Part shown: positions 28,101-35,255 of the stretch, in pieces
How the letters are laid out: the number at the start of each line of letters is the position of its first letter
How positions within the stretch are numbered: the first letter of the stretch is position 1
From: Anadara kagoshimensis
Taxonomy: Eukaryota > Mollusca > Bivalvia > Arcoida > Arcidae
Direction of reading: 5' to 3'
NCBI GenBank assembly: GCA_021292105.1
Contig: CM037868.1
Location: 28,540,139-28,604,138, forward strand
Length of the DNA stretch: 64,000 bases
Notes under the pieces: model-generated
What the model was told of the DNA's origin: nothing
Seen by the model: only the letters and a program-made list of their open reading frames with translations
The model's database searches: none
Position numbers and translations under genes: made by a program

Positions 28101-31100
28101 ATTTAAGTTGGTTAAATCATAAAATCATTACAAGCTAAAGTGCAATGATACGATAAGCTAACTTAAAATTTTTAGATGCCGGAAACGAAATGTGTAAGAA
28201 ATATAGAGACGGAAACGTATCCCGCTTGAAGATCGTGATAATCCTCTAAAGATTTAACTCTATCTTTTACATCAAAATAACCAAAAGTTTATATTTTGCG
28301 GTCACTTTTTCCGCGCTCGTGCATTCGGTTTTTAAACATACCTGTTTTTGTGAGCTTTATGTTATCACTAATTTTTTGATATTGACTTTACAGGGAAGAC
28401 ATGGTAAAGGGTCAATCTATGTGAGGGCCACAGGGAATTCCGGGGACTTCTTTGAAGACAGTTGTGCCTATGACGGAATATTGAACAGTATTGACGTCAT
28501 TTCTGTCGGAGGTTAGTAAAGATTGACGAAATACGTAATGAACAATGGTCACGTCATTCTTGTTGGAGGTAGGTAAACATTGACGAGATACGTCATTTAA
28601 ATGGTGACGTCATTCCTGTAGGAGTTTAGTAAACTTTGGCGAGATATGTAATGAACAATGATGACTTTGTAAGCATAGGCTTGCAATATCTTTGGGTCAA
28701 CAATTTATTTGTAAGCAGCTAACTTCTTTGTATAAAATTTCAGTAGTGGGAACAAGTTCAATTATAGAGTATTAATTGTCTAATTTCTGCTAGTTAAAAT
28801 ATGAAATTCCTCAAAAACTAAGGTAAAATGCCTCATGCAAAGTGTTTCTTTACCTTAATTTGGTAAAAAATATTTTGGTCCTTTGGGTATCTTTTCAAAA
28901 TTTGTTTGGTCTAAGCACTACTGATGAGGAATTGTATTCCGAAACGACCGTCTAGTAACTGCAATCGCAGCTAACTTTACCATAAGTACTTTTGCATGTC
29001 AACCGATTCAATGTCCCTGTATTTAATTAACATTAGAATATGACAAAAAATTATCAAATTTTAAACTATTTAAGAAATGAAATTCTGCTCATGGTATTGA
29101 AGAGGTAATGCAAGATAGTGTGTCATTCGTAGCAGTAAAAATCGCCTAATTTTCACAAAAATAAACAAAACTATGAATAATTTCATGCGTTTCAGCACCA
29201 CATCAATAACTTTTACTATGATAATTTTATAAAGAACAATTCTTGACGTTGACGTCAGCCTTACGTTACTTGTTAACAGTGGATTCTTACGTCATCCACC
29301 ATCATTGCTGGGAAAAACAACACTGTCTGTGTGAAATAATTGAGCTGAATCTGTTAAATTTCTTGTTATATTCTAGACACTTTTCTATGTAAATTAGGTG
29401 ATTTTTACTTTCACGACCATAGTTATTACAGTTACAATTTTTATCATGATTTATTTGCAGGTATGTTACGAAATGGATCCAAAGTATCATCTGGTGAAGG
29501 ATGTAGTGCTATATTAGTGTCCGCCTTGACTAAGGAACCCAATGACAAGAATAACAACATAGTACGTACGCTTGTTATACATGTATCTGTTCATGTTGTA
29601 TTCCATTTAGGGTTTACTTTGGAAAAATGTAAACGATTGCGTTTATTCAAGTAAAATTACTCCCCTTTCAAAGATGACAGTTCTTATGAGGTTACATGGA
29701 TCAAACAGCACGAAATGTAATATTCTTCTACTGCTATTTATCAAAAAACAAACATACTTATCCATTTCCGAATCACAATCCAGAAGCAAAGTAAAAACTT
29801 TGGAACTGACAAGTTAGGTTAGACACGTGAACTTCCACCAGGGAAGTGAGGCCGGGTGCTCCGGAAGGGTAAGCACCTCCTGTTTAGCTAGCTACACCCG
29901 TCACGTGTGTTATCAAAATTGTGTGAAAGGAACATGGAATTATGAGACGTCAAATATATCCAAGGCAATCCTGGACACAGAGACATCAAACTTATCAACA
30001 ATACTGTGATGACGGCCATAAAACTTTTTGAGGGCCTTGATAAGCCTAGGCTTGCAATATCCCTGAGTCAACAATTTATTTGCAAACATTTTATACCACA
30101 CAGATAATGCTGAGTAAAAATAATCACATCATGTTTCTATATAAAATGCCAGATGAGATCTGAACACAGCAAAAATATAAGAAGCTTGTCGTTTTTAGAG
30201 TTCAAAAATATCAAAGTCATCACTTTATCTTTTGCATTTTTGATTTTATTTTGTCATTTTTATTGTAATACTATTTTATGTTTTTATCATATTGATTTTT
30301 GATGTTTTTGTAGCATTTGAAATAATATAAAACCTGTTTCATATAACTATGTGACCATCTTCCTTTGATGAAACAAGGTGTATTTTAAATATATAAGCTA
30401 TACAACATATAAAGGGTAATTACTCTTTTTGTGACTACTAAATATATACTCTATTACATCTTAACTTTATGTGAAAATTGTATCCGATGTAAAATTTTAA
30501 TTTGACCTTAGATATATATTTAAGAAATAAATAAAATAAAAAACAAACATACGAACCCATGTTCAAATCACACTTCAAAATCAAAGTACAAACCCCGAAA
30601 CTGGCCGATTAAGTCGTACAATATTTATATGTCGTACTTTTCATTCTGAAATATATGTATTTATTTATGCAGTTGACTGCCGATGGGAGATATGGCTGCA
30701 CTACAGACTACGCTAGAAATTCGGCAGCTGTTGCCATGGTGTCTGGTAGTATCGCCCTGGCGCTTCAAGCTAAGTATGACAATTATAGTTATGATATATT
30801 GAATGACAGCAGATCATTAAAAGTAAAAAAACACACATTATTATTAAAACAAAACTGAAAAATTAAAGATAGTAAGAAAAAACCGAATGACGTCCAAAAG
30901 TCATATTCCAACAGTTCATTATCGTAGTAGCGTCTCTACTTCTTAGATAAGCTGTGACGTAGACAGTACATTATATTTCAATCTCGTACAGAAAAAAAAC
31001 CATTGAGCGTTGAGACATCAAAACCATCTTAAAGCTACTACCGAACCATAAATTGCACTGTATATAAATACACAATTATTTTTAACGTTTGACCTGATGA

Positions 31101-34100
31101 CATAAATCATGTTGAGAGAGATTGTTTTGATGGTTTACTATGTGTTACGTTAAATTATTCAACTGTGTAGCCGTCCATCCAATAGTGCTTACTAATAAAT
31201 TCCCTATTGGAGGTAAAATGTGACTTTGACCTTAGATGAATATCAAGGTCAACCTACTTGATGGTTTTATGCATCCTGAAGTTTTTAGCATCTAGTGTAA
31301 AATATGCTTAAGTTAACGACAGATGTTAAAACCCAGTAGGTCATCAACCACCCGCTGCTGTTAAAGTACGTCTTTTGTTGTTGACGCTGCCAAATTATTC
31401 AAATAATAAGCTAAACGCTTATGTTCTGCCAAAGGATATTAATTTTCTGTTGTATCTTTAAATGTAGCATAAAAATGACAGCAAATCTTCTCAATAAACT
31501 TATTGTATAAGATAATTACGATGCTTTATTATGAAGATAAAGCCGGGGATTAAAAACCTTATTTGGGGTATCTAAAATTAACAGTTATATTTCATATTTT
31601 AGCCCAAATTTAAGATACAGAGATGTAATGCATTTACTTGTGAGAGCTTCAAATGGGACGTTACCATGGTCACACTATTATGATCAGCAATATGGTTTTA
31701 AGAAAAACGCCGCTGGATTCTTTGGTATTTAATTTTCATAATTTTCATGTTAGTAGAATTTTTGAATTTTGCACACCATGTTCCGGAATGTTATTTTCAT
31801 ACTTACAATTTTTATCTATATTTATAAATCAGTAAGTCACAACCAACAAAAACCCTTTCTCGCCAATTCAAATTTTATTACCATATACAACTTTACATTA
31901 AAATAGCTTTTTAAACGGATAATGAAACATAACAGGAGCGAGAGATATATGATAATCTCGGATGGTTTGTTTACATGGTTTCATGACTCCATCTTGTGGA
32001 TTCTCGTTTATCGTACAGTAAAACGTGAACCTGTCATGTTTCAAATTTTATCACCGATGTTGCATGTTGTGAGAAATATAATCTTGTATTCTATTTGAAC
32101 AATCCTGTTGACAAGACTATTCCAAAATTGAACAAGGTACTTTGAATTATCAAATAATGAAATCAAACACAACAATATGTATATATAAACAAACCACAAT
32201 TAATCAAAAAAAAAAAAAAAGAAACGTAAACATTTTGAAACTAATCTAAAAAGTTGAACTTCCATCAGGTAAGTGAAAGCGGGTGCTCCAGACGGGTAAA
32301 CAACTCCTGACAAGCTGCTTTTTAAATACCTTTGCACGTATATTTTAACGAATACCAGGATTAATTACTGATTTCTATGAAATGTCTTATATAATGATTG
32401 TTTTCATTTGATTTTTTACCAGCGTCATATTATTTTGGGTTTGGACTTCTCAATGCTGGCAATCTAGTTGATTTAGCTGTGACATGGCAAAATGTTCCTG
32501 ACTTGAAAACGTGTGTGTGTACTGTTACTGAACATAAGTAAGTAATCAGGGGCCTTATTACATTCAAACATGTACACATTTTAATTATCAATCAAAAACA
32601 AAAATACTAATCCATGTCCAAACCACAATCCCAAAGCAAATTGTTAATCTTGTGAATTAGTTTTAAAATTGTTTTAATTGATCTGACCATTAACAGGTGT
32701 CTATAATTATTTATACTTTATGTTTTAATTGATCTGACCATTAACAGGTGTCTATAATTATTTATACTTTATGTTTTAATTGATCTCACCATTAACAGGT
32801 GTCTATTATTATTTATACTTGATGTTTACAGCCGTTGTGATGTTGAAAACTGTGAGATTGATTATATGGAACATGTACAATTACAAATAGACATAAATTA
32901 CAGCGATTCCAGTCATTTAACAATAGATTTGATATCACCAAGGGGAACACATAGTACAATGTTGCCAGGACGACCATATGATGCAAGATCTTCTCTAAAA
33001 ATGAGTGTTACCAGCGTTCATTTTTGGGGAGAAACTCCAAATGGACAATGGAAAATGCAATTTGGAAAATATAAGAGCAACAACCAGCCTTATGGTAATA
33101 TTATATCTTATATTGGAAATGTAAAGAGAAATATGATCTTTACGTCTTAAAATTAACAAGTTAGACTTTAAATGATCACCACGATTTGATATGACTTAAG
33201 TTGAGCAAATCTAAACTTGCTGGGATCAATACGACCCAGCTAGAAAACGAGGCAGAGCAATTACAAACCGAGTGAAAAGTGAAGTTACATTTAAACGAAG
33301 AACACTTATAAACTTCCCGGGGGTAGTCGGTTATTTGTTATTTAGGTTGATGTCTAATATCAATTAGTATAATTAGAGCATAAACATAAAAACTAAAAAT
33401 ATTCAAATTCATTGCATATTACATTAAATATTATTTTCATTATAATAATTATAATTTTACACCCATGTAGGTATATTATTCAACAGAATATCTCTCACAG
33501 TTTATGGTTACTCAATAAGAGGAGGTAAGATGTTATTTGTTAGACAAACTACACTGACCTGTCCGCTTGACCTTTGATTTAAAAAATCATTATTAACGAG
33601 TAAATTTAAGTAATAGGTATCATGCGTATATATATCGTCTATCAAAAACAAACATACTAATCCATTTCCGAATCACAATCCAGAAGCAAAGTAAAAACTT
33701 TGGAACTGACAAGTTAGGTTAGACACGTGAACTTCCACCAGGGAAGTGAGGCCGGGTGCTTCGGAAGGGTAAGCACCTCCTGTTTAGCTAGCTACACCCG
33801 CCACGTGTATAATCAAAATTGTGTAAAAGGAACATGTAACTATGAGACGTCAAATATATCCAAGGCAATCCTGGACACAGAGACATCAAACTTATTAACA
33901 ATACTGTGATGACGGCCATAAAACCTTTTGAGGGCCTTGATAAGCCTAGGCTTGCTATTTCCCTGAGTCAACAATTTATTTGCAAGCAGCCTACTTAGTT
34001 GTACAAAGTCCCCGTAGTGGGAACAAGCTCTACCATAGCGTATTAATTAAACAAATACACAATAAGCAGGAGAAGCAGGTATATTGACAATAGAAAAATT

Positions 34101-34755
34101 GAAGTAGTCACGTTTGTCATAAAGTTTCAAATGTAGCCTTTCCTGTGCGTCATAATTCAGGTATAAGTCTATATAATGTGTATATATATCGTCTACTAGT
34201 ATATAATGTAAACTGCGAATCCTAACCTGTAGATGTATTGGGTAGATCATCCTATATTAAAATTCCCAAATAAAATGTCAAACAGACAGGTCAATGTTGT
34301 TTGCCTATAAAATCAAAAAATGTTATGCAGATTGTAGTGACCAATGTTGTTTGACAATATTGTCTTTATTCACATTATGTTGCAAGTACATACTATGAAA
34401 AGGAAGTGCTGTTCAGAATTAGTTTTTGAAAATTAGTGATGTATCAAGAGTTTGTAATACAAAAGTCAAATTTGGAACAGCCAAACTATAATATATCACA
34501 AGTTATGTCTAGCGTATACTGGTGATGCGCTGTGTAAAATGGGAGTGATGTTACACCAACTATATGATTCAATTGATATTTTCATTATTTTCAGGTGATG
34601 GACATAACAGTCATGGTGCAAATGTTTATCCACCCAATAATATCTTTAACGTCTTTGACGTAATCAAAATAAAATCATTATACCCAAGTATTACATTCTT
34701 TTTTATTTCATGTCATCCCATAATAGATTATTCACTCAACAATCTTTCTTTTTAA
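7128..34755 (+). CDS. Divergent furin/kexin-like proprotein convertase gene, soluble form (whole gene, 13-14 exons)
   Basis: Spliced gene for a subtilisin-fold (S8, convertase branch) endoprotease, expected in the secretory pathway where such enzymes cut precursors at basic sites. Read from exons: QQQWYL at the catalytic-domain N-terminus, Asp in VAVVDDG, His in SHGIKSAG, oxyanion Asn in RATGN, Ser in ARNSAA, then a P domain (VHFWGE, NGQW). All splice phases agree from the QQQWYL exon to the stop, giving about 509 residues if two missing bases in exon 22179-22346 are allowed. A usual propeptide of about 80 residues was not found; a putative signal-peptide exon lies at 7128. No membrane segment follows the P domain, so a secreted or lumenal product is inferred. 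It is the paralogue of the minus-strand gene. Substitutions around the catalytic residues and the frame breaks leave open whether it is active or a pseudogene. Confidence 0.85.
7352..9375 (+). repeat. 73-bp minisatellite with a shortened subfamily
   Basis: About 27 units starting GTTAGAAACTTACACCGGAT and containing GAGATCAGTGATCAGCAGTC and CGGAGACTTGTTCACAC. Units at about 7420-7690 lack the CTATCAACTGAGATCA block and the GACTTGTTCACAC block, giving a shorter unit of about 45 bases. The array lies between the putative signal exon and the first catalytic-domain exon. Confidence 0.95.
9520..9589 (+). CDS. Weak candidate propeptide exon of the plus-strand gene
   Basis: An acceptor TTATTTTAG ends at 9519. 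The 70 bases that follow are open and would accept phase 2 from the putative signal exon and leave phase 0 for the 10527 exon. The peptide contains SKAWEKRRELWK, whose EKRR resembles the basic site where convertase propeptides are cut. Against it, the donor (GTTCAT) is poor, a 36-base poly-T follows at once, and 23 residues is far short of a normal propeptide. Confidence 0.2.
9602..9637 (+). repeat. Poly-T tract
   Basis: A homopolymer of about 36 T, possibly the tail of a retroelement on the minus strand. 9640-10526 otherwise shows only AT-rich intron sequence; a good donor CACAAG|GTAAGT near 9735 has no convincing exon before it. Confidence 0.8.
10527..10592 (+). CDS. Convertase exon: N-terminus of the catalytic domain
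   Basis: Flanked by a TTTTTAG acceptor and a GTAAGT donor; 66 nt, phase 0 to 0. It reads DGYPCSAEIDQIPKTW then QQQWYL. The QWYL block marks the start of the mature catalytic domain in furin-like enzymes. No copy of this exon is in the window for the minus-strand paralogue, where it would lie beyond 64000. Confidence 0.78.
10788..12136 (+). repeat. 50-bp minisatellite
   Basis: About 27 units with GGTGTACGGGAACACAAACG, CGTGCTCGCTGACACATACG and CAAAATATA or CAAAAGATA endings. It fills most of the intron between the QQQWYL and Asp exons. Overlapping minus-strand reading frames (RARVCVPVHP-type) arise because stops are absent from the unit. It ends directly at a dispersed repeat B fragment. Confidence 0.95.
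12130..12210 (-). repeat. Dispersed repeat B fragment (minus orientation)
   Basis: The reverse complement reads ATCAAAAACAAACATACCAA, then TCCATGTCCGAATCACAATC and AGAAGCAAAGTAAAAACT, the left end of repeat B described at 29735. 12211-12447 has no other feature apart from the 3' splice region. Confidence 0.7.
12448..12573 (+). CDS. Convertase exon: catalytic aspartate
   Basis: 126 nt, phase 0 to 0, acceptor TTTGTAG and donor GTAGGT. It contains GMNVIHAWRKCYNGSG and IVVAVVDDGWIDLRV. The first Asp of DDG is the expected catalytic residue. In typical convertases DDG is followed by a conserved His-Pro-Asp stretch a few residues on, and that stretch is absent here. The CYNGSGIVVAVVDDG segment is identical in the minus-strand paralogue. 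Confidence 0.9.
13040..13086 (+). CDS. Convertase exon: loop between Asp and His
   Basis: 47 nt, phase 0 to 2, reading NNQYSSFIDADHGAK plus a split Ser. Acceptor ATTTTCAG, donor GTATGC. It corresponds to the minus exon at 62748-62803. The following intron is only 138 nt and nearly half of it is CA and GA microsatellite. The loop is much shorter than in furin, where the calcium-site region between Asp and His is longer. Confidence 0.75.
13092..13159 (+). repeat. CA/GA microsatellite in a 138-nt intron
   Basis: About 22 CA followed by about 11 GA dinucleotides, starting 5 bases after the splice donor at 13087. Confidence 0.95.
13225..13310 (+). CDS. Convertase exon: catalytic histidine
   Basis: 86 nt, phase 2 to 1, the same length and phases as its minus-strand counterpart. 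It reads SHGIKSAGVIAAD, then CGIGIAFGAMLTG, matching the convertase HGT.CAGE.AA...N.CGVGVAY block. The catalytic His is present; the usual Thr after HG is Ile here but Thr in the paralogue. Donor GTGAGT. The 32-bp minisatellite starts about 35 bases after this exon. Confidence 0.9.
13345..22056 (+). repeat. 8.7-kb minisatellite with a 32-bp unit
   Basis: Roughly 275 units of CTGCCTTAGTTACTGTATAT plus CTACCCTTCGGT. It occupies almost the whole intron between the His exon and the next exon: it starts about 35 bases after the donor and ends about 120 bases before the acceptor. Unit variants are zoned: TTAGTACTGCC types at the left, TCCGGTCTGCC in the middle, TTCGGTCAGCC at the right. Many units from about 14160 to 18500 and again after 21300 lack one base. 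Short reading frames inside are not genes. Confidence 0.97.
22179..22346 (+). CDS. Convertase exon with two apparent frameshifts (former SWGP region)
   Basis: Acceptor TTTTGTAG and donor GTAATA bracket an exon aligned with 61712-61887 of the minus gene. Its incoming phase opens as RQIISNYHH, the frame must then change near 22208-22212 to read QILSHSESIDIFSCAS, and change again near the C-run at 22292-22294 to read YPLEPDINRALKSGTSR, which enters the next exon correctly. Each change equals one missing base, so the exon is two bases short of an in-frame length. This is real gene decay or a consensus error. The convertase SWGP motif is not present in any frame. Confidence 0.75.
22347..22914. other. 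Intron sequence without recognised features
   Basis: AT-rich, no exon, RNA or repeat that I recognise between the frame-broken exon and the 23-bp array. Confidence 0.5.
22915..25052 (+). repeat. 23-bp minisatellite
   Basis: About 92 units of CAGCAGTAGTCAAATACAAC plus AAG or AGG. Units shortened by one or three bases (GCAGCATAGTC, CAACAGCAGCAG) are scattered. The array abuts the SINE head at 25055 on its right. Confidence 0.96.
25055..25845 (+). mobile_element. tRNA-derived SINE with an internal tandem expansion
   Basis: The head has an A-box TAGCTCAGTGGTAGAG and a diverged B-box (GGTCTGACC). The tail reads GATATAAGTGAAATATTCTT, then TAGGACGTAAAATCCCAATC and AATCAAAT, a tail type I know from bivalve SINEs. 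The body between them (25165-25715) is a tandem array. Without the array the element would be a normal 250-bp SINE. Confidence 0.65.
25165..25715 (+). repeat. About 51-bp tandem repeat inside the SINE
   Basis: About 11 near-identical units with CCAAAGTCACGTGTCACGAC, ATGCATGGCAGTGACACATT and AAAGAAACAA. Each holds an inverted repeat GTGTCAC ... GTGACAC. High identity points to recent expansion. Confidence 0.95.
26027..26206. mobile_element. MITE with TA-flanked terminal inverted repeats
   Basis: Left end CAGTAAACCTGCCTTAAAGG, right end CAGGTTTGACTG in inverted orientation, both bounded by TA; 180 bp, no coding capacity. A relative lies at 37381-37546. TA duplication fits a Tc1/mariner-type transposase. 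Confidence 0.6.
26490..26590 (+). repeat. Fragment of a dispersed repeat (GGAGTGTCCAGAGAAAACC)
   Basis: AAACAGGAGTGTCCAGAGAA and CCACTGACCATCTGCAAGTA resemble the block at 52560-52800 (AAACAGGAGTGTCAAGAGAA). It follows an acceptor-like TTCCAG but is not similar to convertase exons and is not called coding. Confidence 0.5.
26850..28390. other. Intron with two matched hairpins and possible coding remnants
   Basis: Two hairpins at 27242-27289 and 27571-27620 share the apical part TTGAATGTATT...ATTCAA but have different lower stems. Minus-strand open stretches at 26857-27108 and 27266-27499 contain Lys/Glu-rich peptide (KIEKYEHELQRFKTR; EARLKWTSIINKKMEQI) that might be remnants of a mobile-element protein; I cannot assign them. 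Confidence 0.35.
28394..28511 (+). CDS. Convertase exon: oxyanion-hole asparagine
   Basis: 118 nt, phase 0 to 1, equal in length to the minus exon at 59976-60093. It reads GRHGKGSIYVRATGNSGDFF, then EDSCAYDGILNSIDVISVGG. This is the convertase GR.G.GSI.VWASGNGG...C..DGY.NSI block, with the oxyanion Asn kept and the usual Trp-Ala-Ser replaced. The 3' end and its donor are tandemly duplicated downstream. Confidence 0.92.
28490..28662 (+). repeat. Tandem triplication of an exon end and its 5' splice site (about 57 bp)
   Basis: The last bases of the oxyanion exon with its donor (GACGTCATTTCTGTCGGAG|GTTAGT) are repeated at about 28548 and 28603. Copy 2 keeps a donor, GGAG|GTAGGT, at 28569; copy 3 has lost GT. 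Using the copy-2 donor would add 57 nt but meets a TAG at once. Confidence 0.8.
28670..28790 (+). repeat. Dispersed repeat B tail fragment
   Basis: AGGCTTGCAATATCTTTGGG, TCAACAATTTATTTGTAAGC and GTAGTGGGAACAAGTTCAAT match the right end of repeat B at 33945-34035. Confidence 0.75.
28790..29010 (+). mobile_element. Ribozyme-bearing retroelement fragment (Penelope-like or retrozyme type), fossil
   Basis: Segments CCTCATGCAAAGTGTTTCTT, TTTTGGTCCTTTGGGTATCT and GGTCTAAGCACTACTGATGA occur in the same order on the minus strand at 40920-41130, so both are copies of one family. I associate this family with abundant mussel sequences carrying hammerhead ribozymes. No open reading frame remains here. 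It lies in an intron of the plus gene. Confidence 0.6.
28911..28970 (+). ncRNA. Type I hammerhead ribozyme
   Basis: Full core in order: CTGATGA (28921-28927), stem II GGAAT-TGT-ATTCC (28928-28940), GAAA (28941-28944), a minimal stem III closed by CG-AC-CG, cleavage triplet GTC (28950-28952), then helix I TAGT pairing with ACTA just before the core, extended by GC/GC after an internal loop. Family knowledge: short-stem-III type I ribozymes of this form occur in animal Penelope-like elements. It would self-cleave in plus-strand RNA, that is, in the convertase pre-mRNA. Confidence 0.85.
29461..29561 (+). CDS. Convertase exon between the oxyanion Asn and the catalytic Ser
   Basis: 101 nt, phase 1 to 0, acceptor ATTTGCAG and donor GTACGT. 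It reads GMLRNGSKVSSGEGCSAILV, then SALTKEPNDKNNNI. It corresponds to the furin stretch with Y.E.CS..L..T.SSG and aligns ungapped with the minus exon at 55571-55671 (SGEGCSAILVSA identical). Confidence 0.9.
29735..30095 (+). repeat. Dispersed repeat B, near-full copy 1
   Basis: Starts AAAAACAAACATACTTATCC and continues through CTTCCACCAGGGAAGTGAGG, GGTAAGCACCTCCTGTTTAG, ATATATCCAAGGCAATCCTG and AGCCTAGGCTTGCAATATCC. Over most of its length it is very close to the copy at 33640. The short reading frame starting MNFHQGSEAGC is present in both copies but is most likely incidental. It is non-autonomous with unknown mobilising partner. Confidence 0.85.
30535..30615 (+). repeat. Dispersed repeat B left-end fragment
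   Basis: AAAACAAACATACGAACCCA, GTTCAAATCACACTTCAAAA and ACCCCGAAACTGGC match the start of repeat B. The rest of introns 29562-30672 and 30774-31602 is AT-rich with nothing further recognised. Confidence 0.65.
30673..30773 (+). CDS. Convertase exon: catalytic serine in an altered motif
   Basis: 101 nt, phase 0 to 2. It reads LTADGRYGCTTDYARNSAAV and MVSGSIALALQAK. Alignment to furin (C...HTGTSASAPLAAG..AL.LEAN) places the nucleophile at the Ser of ARNSAA, but the near-invariant Gly-Thr before it is Arg-Asn. The same ARNSAA occurs in the paralogue, so the change predates the duplication and is not recent decay. Confidence 0.92.
31603..31724 (+). CDS. Convertase exon: C-terminal part of the catalytic domain
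   Basis: 122 nt, phase 2 to 1, acceptor ATATTTTAG and donor GTATTT. It reads NPNLRYRDVMHLLVRASNGT, then LPWSHYYDQQYGFKKNAAGF. It corresponds to furin N..LTWRDMQHLVV...., and the lengths are identical in the minus paralogue (53236-53357). Confidence 0.9.
32215..32320 (+). repeat. Dispersed repeat B internal fragment
   Basis: Preceded by a 14-base A run; TTGAACTTCCATCAGGTAAG and GCGGGTGCTCCAGACGGGTA match the body of repeat B. Confidence 0.6.
32423..32537 (+). CDS. Convertase exon: catalytic-to-P-domain junction
   Basis: 115 nt, phase 1 to 2. It reads ASYYFGFGLLNAGNLVDLAV, then TWQNVPDLKTCVCTVTEHK. This matches the furin SHSYGYGLLDAGAMVALAQNW block that ends the catalytic domain. The minus counterpart is one codon longer (118 nt). 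Donor GTAAGT. Confidence 0.9.
32575..32650 (+). repeat. Dispersed repeat B left-end fragment
   Basis: ATCAAAAACAAAAATACTAA, then TCCATGTCCAAACCACAATC, the repeat B start. Confidence 0.65.
32668..32825 (+). repeat. Three-copy 51-bp tandem repeat next to a splice acceptor
   Basis: Units contain TTTTAATTGATCTGACCATT, AACAGGTGTCTATAATTATT and TATACTTTATG. It lies directly before the P-domain exon, whose acceptor is at 32830-32831. Each unit contains an acceptor-like ATTAACAG followed by GT. Confidence 0.9.
32832..33094 (+). CDS. Convertase exon: P domain (main part)
   Basis: 263 nt, phase 2 to 1. It carries DYMEHVQLQIDINYSDSSHL, TIDLISPRGTHSTMLPGRPY and VTSVHFWGETPNGQWKMQFG, the standard P-domain order (LEH...L...Y..RGDL...L.SP.GT.S.LL..R..D, then the Trp-Gly-Glu and Gly-x-Trp blocks). 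The RGD-like site of furin P domains is absent. In the family this beta-sandwich is needed for folding and stability. Confidence 0.93.
33471..33524 (+). CDS. Convertase exon: last strand of the P domain
   Basis: 54 nt, phase 1 to 1, reading GILFNRISLTVYGYSIRG. It corresponds to furin YGTLTKFTLVLYGT and has the same length and phases as the minus exon at 50142-50195. Acceptor ATGTAG, donor GTAAGA. Confidence 0.88.
33640..34050 (+). repeat. Dispersed repeat B, fullest copy
   Basis: Runs from ATCAAAAACAAACATACTAA to GTGGGAACAAGCTCTACCAT and AGCGTATTAATTAA. It is the only copy here with both the body and the long tail and so serves as reference for the others. It sits in the last intron of the plus gene. 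Confidence 0.85.
34595..34755 (+). CDS. Terminal exon of the plus-strand convertase gene with stop
   Basis: Acceptor ATTTTCAG ends at 34594. The phase-1 reading continues GDGHNSHGANVYPPNNIF, then about 34 residues rich in Ile, Phe and Ser to a stop at 34753-34755. AATAAA at 34778-34783 lies 23 bases after the stop and is a plausible polyadenylation signal. There is no transmembrane segment comparable to the paralogue. A GTAATC inside the exon could be used as a donor, in which case the tail differs. Confidence 0.6.
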
Positions 34756-34777
34756 CATTGGACCTGTCATACTATTT

Positions 34778-34783
34778 AATAAA
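34778..34783 (+). promoter_or_regulatory. Polyadenylation signal AATAAA
   Basis: Canonical hexamer 23 bases past the stop of the plus-strand gene. It coincides with the left edge of a dispersed repeat copy, so the repeat may supply the 3' end. Confidence 0.45.
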
Positions 34784-35080
34784 AAACATACCCATTTATG
34801 TCCAAACCACAGTCCAAAAGGAAAGTTAAAGCTTTAAAACTGGCAAAGTAAGTTTAACACCATGGAAATGAAGTCGGGGACTTTTGAAAGGTAAACCTCC
34901 TGTTTAGCTAGCTTCATCCGCCACGTGTTAAATCAAAATGGAGAATAAAAGAAACACGGGACTGCGGGTCATTATATATATACTCAGGGATATTTTAGAT
35001 TGATTATACTTAATATTGTGATGACGGGTATCAAATTTTGAGGGCCTTGTTAAGCCCATGTTGCAATATTTCCCATTACA
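34779..35080 (+). repeat. Dispersed repeat B, diverged copy at the 3' end of the plus gene
   Basis: CATACCCATTTATGTCCAAA, ACCTCCTGTTTAGCTAGCTT and GAGGGCCTTGTTAAGCCCAT match repeat B with clear divergence. It starts at the AATAAA of the convertase gene. Confidence 0.7.
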
Positions 35081-35206
35081 AAATATGTATTATAGAAAGA
35101 TTTTATTAAAGATACTCATGGGGGATATTTCTATCCTTTACGGTTTGCGAGTGCAAATAAGCGCTGGAACTACCTTTAGTGGCGTCATTATCAAAATACA
35201 ATTGCA

Positions 35207-35255
35207 TGACGTCATCATGGGTGAAGATGACGTCATCATCGGGAACATGACGTCA
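35207..35255. promoter_or_regulatory. Cluster of three CRE palindromes
   Basis: TGACGTCA occurs at 35207, 35228 and 35248, spaced 21 and 20 bases, as a short tandem duplication. TGACGTCA is the CREB/ATF consensus. Two further copies and a half-site lie at about 37720-37770. No transcription start was identified next to them. Confidence 0.5.

Noticed and set aside
29827-33909. Two nearly identical 60-codon frames starting MNFHQGSEAGC
   Set aside because: They lie within copies of dispersed repeat B, whose other copies do not keep the frame.
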